The position numbers and the translations under genes were made by a program. This document shows positions 4,888-10,070 of a stretch of 10,070 nucleotides of DNA, one piece after another; position 1 is the first letter of the stretch; every line of letters starts with the position of its first letter. The notes below the pieces were generated by a model. That model was not told the DNA's origin, ran no database searches, and saw nothing but the letters and a program-made list of their open reading frames with translations. The stretch comes from an uncultured Microbacteriaceae bacterium (lineage in GTDB: Bacteria; Actinomycetota; Actinomycetes; Actinomycetales; Microbacteriaceae), in the NCBI GenBank assembly GCA_934661165.1, contig CAKUJB010000052.1:1-10070 (forward strand), in the 5' to 3' direction.

Positions 4888-5609
4888 CATCGCCCCTGGC
4901 CCCTCCGCAGGAGTCCGCCCCCGCGGAGCCGATCCGCGTCGCCGTCTCGACCGTCATCTTCACTCTCCGCCGCGACGAGGCCACCGCCGGCGCCAGGCCC
5001 AGCGTCGTCATCCCGCTCGTCAAGCGCACCCGCGACCCCCACGCGGACCTCCTCGCCCTCCCGGGCGGCTGGCTCGACGCCGACGAGGAGCTCGCGGATG
5101 CCGCGGCCCGCACGCTCGCGGAGACCACCGGGCTCGCGCCGACGTATCTCGAGCAGCTCTACGCATTCGGTGCCGTCGATCGCTCGCCGAGCCGCGTCGT
5201 CTCCATCGTGTACTGGGCGCTCCTGCGCGCCGACGAGGCCGCCGCCGCCGCGGAGGTCGAGAACGTGACCTGGTGCGATGCCGCGCGACTGCCGCGACTC
5301 GCCTTCGACCACAACGCGATCATCGACTACGCCCTGTGGCGGCTGCGCAACAAGGTCGGCTACAGCCGCATCGCGCATGGGCTCGTCGCGGACGAGTTCA
5401 CGATCGCCGACCTCCGCGAGGCGTACGAGGCCGTGCTCGGCCGCAGCCTCGACCCCGCGAACTTCCGCCGGCAGATCGAGGCCTCGGCCGCGCTCGTGCC
5501 GACCGACCGCGTCCGCACGGGCAGCCACCGCCCGGCGCGGATCTACCGCTCCAATCCCGACGTCGAGCTCGCCGACCGCGGGCCCCTCCCTGAGTCGAGG
5601 ACACCATGA
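4875..5609 (+). CDS. nrtR: NrtR-type Nudix-related transcriptional regulator of NAD synthesis
   Basis: The 244-residue protein has an N-terminal Nudix domain (about 20-150) and a C-terminal winged helix (about 155-230, containing VADEFTIADLREAYEAVLGRSLDPANFRRQI and ending in ARIYRS), the layout of NrtR, which senses ADP-ribose or related NAD metabolites and represses NAD genes. The Nudix box is present but altered: GGWLDADEELADAAARTLAETTGL keeps the first G and E but replaces two glutamates of the REUXEE core with Thr (RTLAET). It probably binds its ligand without efficient hydrolysis. The ATG at 4875 is preferred because AGGAG (4862-4866) lies 8 bases upstream and a promoter ends at 4854; an upstream in-frame ATG at 4842 lies inside the operator and promoter. 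It overlaps nadA by ATGA and is probably autoregulated. Confidence 0.9.
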   Translation: MQTRTSPLAPPQESAPAEPIRVAVSTVIFTLRRDEATAGARPSVVIPLVKRTRDPHADLLALPGGWLDADEELADAAARTLAETTGLAPTYLEQLYAFGAVDRSPSRVVSIVYWALLRADEAAAAAEVENVTWCDAARLPRLAFDHNAIIDYALWRLRNKVGYSRIAHGLVADEFTIADLREAYEAVLGRSLDPANFRRQIEASAALVPTDRVRTGSHRPARIYRSNPDVELADRGPLPESRTP

Positions 5610-6928
5610 CGATCACGACCGCCCGCCCCGCCGTGCCGACGCACCCCGTCACGGCGTCCGTCGACCAGCGGATCCGACTCATCACGAACGGTCGCGCGGC
5701 CGGGACGACCTGCACGCCCGACCTCGCGCGAGACCCCTGGGACATCGATGCCGAGCCGGGCTACGGCCCCGGCTCCTCGATGCACGACGTCATCCCGACG
5801 GGCGCGCCGCGCCAGGGCGCCCTGCCGGCCGCATATCGCGAGGCGCCGGAGGCCGAGCTCCACGAGCGCATCACCGCCGCGAAGGCGGCCCTCGGCGACC
5901 GCGTCGTCGTCCTCGGCCACTTCTACCAGCGCGACGAGGTCGTGCGGCACGCCGACTACGTCGGCGACTCCTTCCAGCTCGCGAACGCCGCGAAGGCGCA
6001 CCCCGAGGCCGAGGCGATCGTCTTCTGCGGCGTGCACTTCATGGCGGAGACCGCCGACCTGCTCTCCGGCCCCGAGCAGGCCGTCATCCTGCCCAACCTC
6101 GCCGCCGGCTGCTCGATGGCCGACATGGCCGACATCGACACGGTCGAGGAATGCTGGGAGGCGCTCGAGGACGCGCTCGGCCCCCTCGATGTCCCCGGCC
6201 CCGACGGGCTCGTCGAGGTCGTCCCCGTGACGTACATGAACTCCTCGGCGGCGATCAAGGCCTTCGTCGGCCGCCACGGCGGCATCGTGTGCACCTCGTC
6301 GAATGCCGTGACGGTGCTCGAGTGGGCATTCGCGCGCGGGCGCCGCGTCCTCTTCTTCCCCGACCAGCACCTCGGGCGCAACACCGCGAAGGCGATGGGC
6401 GTGCCCCTCGAGCAGATGCCGATGTGGGACCCGCGCCGGCCGCTCGCCGACGCGGCGATCGAGGCGGCCCGCGTCATCCTCTGGCCGGGCTTCTGCAGCG
6501 TCCACAAGCGCTTCACGGTCGAGCAGATCGACCAGGCGCGCGCCGCGAACCCCGACGTCCGGGTCATCGTCCACCCCGAGTGCCCCATGCCGGTCGTCGA
6601 CGCCGCGGATGAGGCGGGCTCGACCGACTACATCCGTCGGGCGATCGAGGGCGCGACCACGCCGACGAGCTTCGCGATCGGCACCGAGATCAACCTCGTG
6701 CAGCGGCTCGCCGCGCAGCACCCGCAGCACGAGATCGTCTGCCTCGACCCCGTCGTCTGCCCGTGCTCGACGATGTATCGGATCCACCCGGGCTACCTCG
6801 CGTGGGTGCTCGAATCGCTCGTCGCAGGCGAGGTCGTCAACCGGATCACGGTCCCCGCCGCCGACGCCGAGCACGCCCGCGTCGCGCTCGAGCGCATGCT
6901 CGCCGCCAAGCCCCCGGCCGCGGCATGA
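5606..6928 (+). CDS. nadA: quinolinate synthase A
   Basis: NadA condenses iminoaspartate from NadB with dihydroxyacetone phosphate to make quinolinate, using a 4Fe-4S cluster with one open iron site. The 440-residue protein is longer than the ~350-residue E. coli enzyme; the extra length is mainly the N-terminal ~95 residues, as in other long actinobacterial forms. Candidate cluster ligands are C169 (AAGCSMADMA), C326 (HPECPMPVVDAAD) and C385 (VVCPCSTMYR), one per pseudo-repeat; C379 and C387 lie close to the last and could form a regulatory disulfide, as suggested for the CXXCXXC of E. coli. GHFYQRDEVV, YMNSSAAIKAF, TSSNA and FFPDQHLGRNTA are typical substrate-site segments. ATG 5606 overlaps the nrtR stop as ATGA, so its translation is probably coupled to that of its own regulator. 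Confidence 0.97.
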   Translation: MTITTARPAVPTHPVTASVDQRIRLITNGRAAGTTCTPDLARDPWDIDAEPGYGPGSSMHDVIPTGAPRQGALPAAYREAPEAELHERITAAKAALGDRVVVLGHFYQRDEVVRHADYVGDSFQLANAAKAHPEAEAIVFCGVHFMAETADLLSGPEQAVILPNLAAGCSMADMADIDTVEECWEALEDALGPLDVPGPDGLVEVVPVTYMNSSAAIKAFVGRHGGIVCTSSNAVTVLEWAFARGRRVLFFPDQHLGRNTAKAMGVPLEQMPMWDPRRPLADAAIEAARVILWPGFCSVHKRFTVEQIDQARAANPDVRVIVHPECPMPVVDAADEAGSTDYIRRAIEGATTPTSFAIGTEINLVQRLAAQHPQHEIVCLDPVVCPCSTMYRIHPGYLAWVLESLVAGEVVNRITVPAADAEHARVALERMLAAKPPAAA

Positions 6929-8655
6929 GCATCGCCGAGCGCCCGGCCGGCGCGCCGCTGCGCGTCCTCGTGGCCGGCAGCGGCATCGCCGGCCTCACCG
7001 CGGCGCTCCACGCGGCGCGGCAGCCGGGCGCGCGCGTCACGCTCGTCACGAAGGACGTCCTCGAGCACGCGAACACCCGCTTCGCGCAGGGCGGCATCGC
7101 CGGCGTGATGTTCGACGACGACCGCGCGCAGGACCACGTCCGGGACACCATGGTCGCCGGCGCCTGGCTGAACGACCCCGCCGCCGTCCGGCTCCTCGTG
7201 GCCGAGGGACCCGAGCGCATCCGCGAGCTCTCGGCCCTCGGGGTCGCCTTCGATCGCGAGGCAGACGGGACGTACGTCAAGGGGCTCGAGGCCGCGCATT
7301 CCTATCCGCGCATCCTCCACGCGGGTGGCGACGCGACCGGCTCCGCGATCGAGCGGGCGCTCGTCGCCGAGCTCCGGCGGCATGCCGTCGAGGTCATCGA
7401 GCACGCCTTCGTCGTCGACCTCGTGCTCCGCGACGGCCGGGTCGCGGGCGCCGAGCTGCTCCTCGACGACGAGCGGCATCTCGTGCTCGAGGCGGATGCG
7501 GTCGTGCTCGCGACCGGCGGCCTCGGCGAGCTCTACGCCCACAGCACGAATCCGCCGGTCGCGACCGGTGACGGGATCGCCGTCGCGATGCGCGCCGGCG
7601 CCGAGGTCGCCGAGCTCGAGTTCGTGCAGTTCCATCCGACCGTCCTCGCCGCGGGGGAGGCATTCCTGGTGTCCGAGGCGGTGCGCGGGGAGGGCGCGGT
7701 GCTCATCGACGACGAGGGCCGCCGCTTCGCCTTCGACCACCACCCGGACGGCGAGCTCGCGCCGCGGGATGTGCTCGCGCGCGCGATCGCGGGGCGCATG
7801 GCCGAGCAGGGCGGGCGGCCCGTGCGGCTCGACGCGACGGGGCTCGGCCGCGCATTCCTCGCCGAGCGCTTCCCGACCATCGACGCGGCGGTCCGGGCAC
7901 GGGGCCTCGACTGGGCCGCCGAGCCGATCCCGGTCACGCCCGCGGCGCACTACCTCATGGGCGGCGTCGTCACCGATCTCGACGGCAGGACGACGGTGCC
8001 GGGCCTCTACGCGGTCGGCGAGGTCGCGCGCACCGGCGTGCACGGCGCGAACCGGCTCGCCTCGAACTCGCTGCTCGAGGGTGCGGTGTTCGGCGCCCGC
8101 GCCGGGGAGGCGCTCGGCCGCGACGCGGGCTCGGCCTCCTGGGCCTTCCCCGCGACCGAGCGCAGGCAGCATGCGCGAGGCCAGGCGATTGCGGGCGATG
8201 AGCGCCTGGTTTCGGGGATTCCGCCTGTGTTCGGGACGCCGGATGGCGACAGGGCCGCGGCCGGGGCGACGCCCGGCGCCCCATTCAGCCGCGCGGCGCT
8301 CCAGGAGCTGATGTGGCGGGAGGCCGGGCTCGTCCGGCACGGCGACGGTCTCCGGCGCGCGGCCGCGCAGCTCGCCGCCTGGCGCGCGACCGCGATCCCC
8401 CCGACAACCGAGGCCGAGCACGAGGACGCCAACCTCCTCCAGATCGGCATCGCGCTCGTCGATGCCGCGCTCGCCCGCACCGAGTCGGTCGGCGCGCACC
8501 ACAGGGCCGATTCGACGAATGCGACGCCCGCCTCCCCCGCCCGGCGCGCGGCACCCGGCGCCTCCGTTGCGCATGTCGCCGCGGAGCGCGCAGTGTCGGC
8601 CACGAGGGCCCGCGGACCCCACCTCGCCCCCGAACCCCTGGAGCCGGCCCGATGA
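6925..8655 (+). CDS. nadB: L-aspartate oxidase
   Basis: NadB oxidises L-aspartate to iminoaspartate with FAD, the first step of de novo NAD synthesis. The 576-residue protein has the Rossmann motif GSGIAG (18-23), the succinate dehydrogenase-like segment FVQFHPT (233-239), R254 and R281 (ELAPRD), H342 (TPAAHYLMGGV) and the late FAD motif GLYAVGEVARTGVHGANRLASNSLLEG. H237, R281 and H342 correspond to H244, R290 and H351 of the E. coli enzyme. The helical C-terminal domain restarts at FSRAALQELMWREAGLVR and the usual end RTESVGAHHRAD is followed by about 50 extra residues rich in Ala, Pro and Arg. Codons 413-444 use A or T at the third position far more than the rest of the gene. It overlaps nadA and nadC by ATGA on both sides. 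Confidence 0.96.
   Translation: MSIAERPAGAPLRVLVAGSGIAGLTAALHAARQPGARVTLVTKDVLEHANTRFAQGGIAGVMFDDDRAQDHVRDTMVAGAWLNDPAAVRLLVAEGPERIRELSALGVAFDREADGTYVKGLEAAHSYPRILHAGGDATGSAIERALVAELRRHAVEVIEHAFVVDLVLRDGRVAGAELLLDDERHLVLEADAVVLATGGLGELYAHSTNPPVATGDGIAVAMRAGAEVAELEFVQFHPTVLAAGEAFLVSEAVRGEGAVLIDDEGRRFAFDHHPDGELAPRDVLARAIAGRMAEQGGRPVRLDATGLGRAFLAERFPTIDAAVRARGLDWAAEPIPVTPAAHYLMGGVVTDLDGRTTVPGLYAVGEVARTGVHGANRLASNSLLEGAVFGARAGEALGRDAGSASWAFPATERRQHARGQAIAGDERLVSGIPPVFGTPDGDRAAAGATPGAPFSRAALQELMWREAGLVRHGDGLRRAAAQLAAWRATAIPPTTEAEHEDANLLQIGIALVDAALARTESVGAHHRADSTNATPASPARRAAPGASVAHVAAERAVSATRARGPHLAPEPLEPAR
8161..8256. repeat. in-frame segment of odd composition with nested inverted repeats inside nadB
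   Basis: About 8 of 32 codons here end in A or T, against 2 of 80 in the preceding 240 bases. The segment contains CCAGGCG (8181-8187) inverted as CGCCTGG (8203-8209), and CCTGT (8224-8228) inverted as ACAGG (8249-8253). It encodes the linker between the FAD and helical domains. It may be a small palindromic repeat that entered in frame; dispersal elsewhere cannot be seen from this window. Confidence 0.35.
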
Positions 8656-9512
8656 TCTCCCGACACGAACTCGAGCGCATCGTGCACGACGCCCTCGACG
8701 AGGACGCCCCCTGGGGCGACCTCACGAGTGAGGCGCTCATTCCCGCGGATGCTGTCGCGACGGCGACGCTCGCCGCGCGGGAGCCGGGCGTGTTCGCGGG
8801 CGGGGCGGCCTTCGCCGCCGCGTTCCGCCTCACCGACCCGACGATCCAGGTGCGGGAGCTCGCCGCCGACGGCACGCGCTTCGCGGCGGGCGAGCGGCTC
8901 GGCGAGGTCCGCGGCCCGGCCCGCGCCGTCCTCACGGCGGAGCGCGTCGGCCTCAACCTCGCCCAGCGCATGAGCGGCATCGCGACGCTCACCGCCGCGC
9001 ACGTCGCCGCCGTGACCGGCACGAATGCGCGGGTCACCGACACCCGCAAGACGACGCCGGGCCTCCGCGCGCTCGAGCGGGACGCCGTCCGCGCCGGCGG
9101 CGGCCAGAACCACCGCCGCACGCTCTCCGACGCGGTGCTCGTCAAGGACAACCACCTCGCCGTCCTCCTCGAGCGCGGCCTGTCGGTCACGGACGCCCTG
9201 CTCGCGGCGCGCGCCCGGCTCCCCCACACAACGCACCTCGAGGTCGAGGTCGACCGCCTCGACCAGATCGAGGCGGTGCTCGCGGCGGGCGTCGACACGA
9301 TCATGCTCGACAACTTCAGCCTCGCCGACCTCCGGGCCGGCGTCGCACAGGTCGCGGGGCGCGCGCTCGTCGAGGCGAGCGGCGGCGTGAGCCTCGAGAC
9401 GATCGGCGCGATCGCCGAGACGGGGGTCGACCTCATCTCGGTCGGCGCGCTCACGCACTCGGCGAGGGCGCTCGATCTCGGCCTCGACATCCGCGTCGCC
9501 GCGGACGGCTGA
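8652..9512 (+). CDS. nadC: nicotinate-nucleotide pyrophosphorylase (quinolinate phosphoribosyltransferase)
   Basis: NadC converts quinolinate and PRPP to nicotinate mononucleotide, CO2 and pyrophosphate, joining de novo synthesis to the common NAD pathway. The 286-residue length is standard for the family. Quinolinate-binding basic residues are visible in TRKTTPGLR (R132, K133), GGGQNHRR (H154, R155) and VLVKDNHL (K165). The barrel residues EVEVD, IMLDNF, EASGGV and ISVGALTHS bind the phosphoribosyl group and Mg2+. The start WGDLTSEAL near the N-terminus is typical. ATG 8652 overlaps the nadB stop as ATGA. Codon use is uniform and nothing is missing. Confidence 0.97.
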   Translation: MISRHELERIVHDALDEDAPWGDLTSEALIPADAVATATLAAREPGVFAGGAAFAAAFRLTDPTIQVRELAADGTRFAAGERLGEVRGPARAVLTAERVGLNLAQRMSGIATLTAAHVAAVTGTNARVTDTRKTTPGLRALERDAVRAGGGQNHRRTLSDAVLVKDNHLAVLLERGLSVTDALLAARARLPHTTHLEVEVDRLDQIEAVLAAGVDTIMLDNFSLADLRAGVAQVAGRALVEASGGVSLETIGAIAETGVDLISVGALTHSARALDLGLDIRVAADG

Positions 9513-9538
9513 GCCGCGACCAGATGACGGAGCAGGCG

Positions 9539-10070
9539 ATGCGCTATCTCGACCACGCCGCGACCGCCCCGGTGCGCCCCGAGGTGCTCGAGGCGATGCT
9601 CCCGCACCTCACGACTGAGTTCGGCAACCCGTCGAGCCATCACGAGGTCGGCGAGCGGGCCGCCGCGGCGCTCGATGACGCGAGGCGGCGGGTCGCCGTC
9701 GTGCTCGGCATGCGACGCAACGACATCGTCTTCACCTCCGGCGGCACCGAGGCGAACAACCTCGCCGTCAAGGGCATCGTGCTCGCCGCGCTCCTCGAGC
9801 GGGGCGCCCGCCACCTCGTGACCACCCCGATCGAGCACGAATCGATCCTCGCCTCCGCCGAGCACCTCGCCAGGGTGCACGGCGTCGAGGTGACGATGCT
9901 GCCCGTCGACGCGGGCGGCCGGGTCGCGCCAGCGCACGCCGCCGAGGCGATCCGACCGGACACCGCGCTCCTCGCGATCGGCTACGCGAACAACGAGGTC
10001 GGCACGATCCAGGACCTTCCGGGCATCGCGGCCGCCGTCGGCGCGGCGGCCCGCGAGCTCGGGGCCCGGG
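9539..10070 (+). CDS. cysteine desulfurase, NadS-like (partial, runs off the window)
   Basis: The first 177 residues of a class V aminotransferase-fold, PLP-dependent cysteine desulfurase are present. YLDHAATAPVRPEVLEAM, FGNPSSHHEVG, FTSGGTEANNLAVKG, the PLP-stacking H100 in PIEHESI and YANNEVGTIQ (N152) identify the NifS/IscS group; the PLP lysine and catalytic cysteine lie beyond the end. It follows nadC by 26 bases, so it is probably the dedicated desulfurase (often called NadS) that helps build the NadA iron-sulfur cluster. The alternative is the desulfurase used for tRNA thiolation, which the next gene (for example mnmA) would reveal. ATG 9539 has GGAG (9529-9532) 6 bases upstream; an in-frame ATG at 9524 has weaker support. 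Confidence 0.92.
   Translation, partial: MRYLDHAATAPVRPEVLEAMLPHLTTEFGNPSSHHEVGERAAAALDDARRRVAVVLGMRRNDIVFTSGGTEANNLAVKGIVLAALLERGARHLVTTPIEHESILASAEHLARVHGVEVTMLPVDAGGRVAPAHAAEAIRPDTALLAIGYANNEVGTIQDLPGIAAAVGAAARELGAR

Noticed and set aside
6793..8622. A 609-codon minus-strand frame antisense to nadB
   Set aside because: It has low-complexity acidic and basic composition and no motif, while nadB on the plus strand has all expected catalytic residues.
8285..9937. Long minus-strand frames opposite nadC and the desulfurase (also 8007-9458)
   Set aside because: They span well-defined plus-strand genes, have Arg/Ser-rich translations, and cross gene boundaries.

Overview
The window is a very GC-rich, gene-dense stretch of an actinobacterium. 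Third codon positions are almost all G or C, ArsC is of the mycothiol-linked type, and an NrtR-type regulator and a guanidine-III riboswitch are present. A member of the Microbacteriaceae or a relative fits best, but the genus cannot be fixed from this sequence. No tRNA, rRNA, CRISPR array, insertion sequence or phage gene was seen.

Region 1 (1-1747) is a compact arsenic-resistance locus after the 3' end of an unrecognised plus-strand gene (1-105). An ArsR repressor (plus strand) faces a minus-strand operon of a 24-residue peptide with six cysteines, an aquaglyceroporin and an arsenate reductase. As in the arsR-aqpS-arsC type of locus, ArsC would reduce arsenate and the channel would let arsenite leave down its gradient; no ArsB or Acr3 pump is visible. 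The two divergent promoters overlap at a 12-bp palindrome that probably holds the ArsR operator. The cysteine-rich mini-ORF has a strong, well-placed ribosome binding site and ends on a CTGA overlap with the aquaporin frame. It is the least expected coding feature here.

Region 2 (1748-3308) holds a minus-strand MpaB/DUF2236-type putative haem oxygenase, then a plus-strand SMR-family guanidinium exporter (gdx). A guanidine-III (ykkC-III) riboswitch lies directly before gdx. Its 3' strand can instead pair with the gdx ribosome binding site, giving a readable translational ON switch.

Region 3 (3348-10070) is an NAD-synthesis regulon. A niacin transporter (niaP, minus) diverges from nrtR-nadA-nadB-nadC and a cysteine desulfurase that runs off the window. 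Two NrtR-like operators lie between niaP and nrtR. One fills the spacer of the nrtR promoter and touches the niaP start codon; the other covers the nrtR start codon. nrtR/nadA, nadA/nadB and nadB/nadC are all joined by ATGA overlaps, so the regulator and the quinolinate pathway are probably translated as a coupled unit. NiaP imports niacin for salvage, NadB and NadA make quinolinate from aspartate and dihydroxyacetone phosphate, NadC makes nicotinate mononucleotide, and the desulfurase probably supplies sulfur for the NadA 4Fe-4S cluster. nadB carries an internal segment and a C-terminal tail with codon use unlike the rest of the gene.
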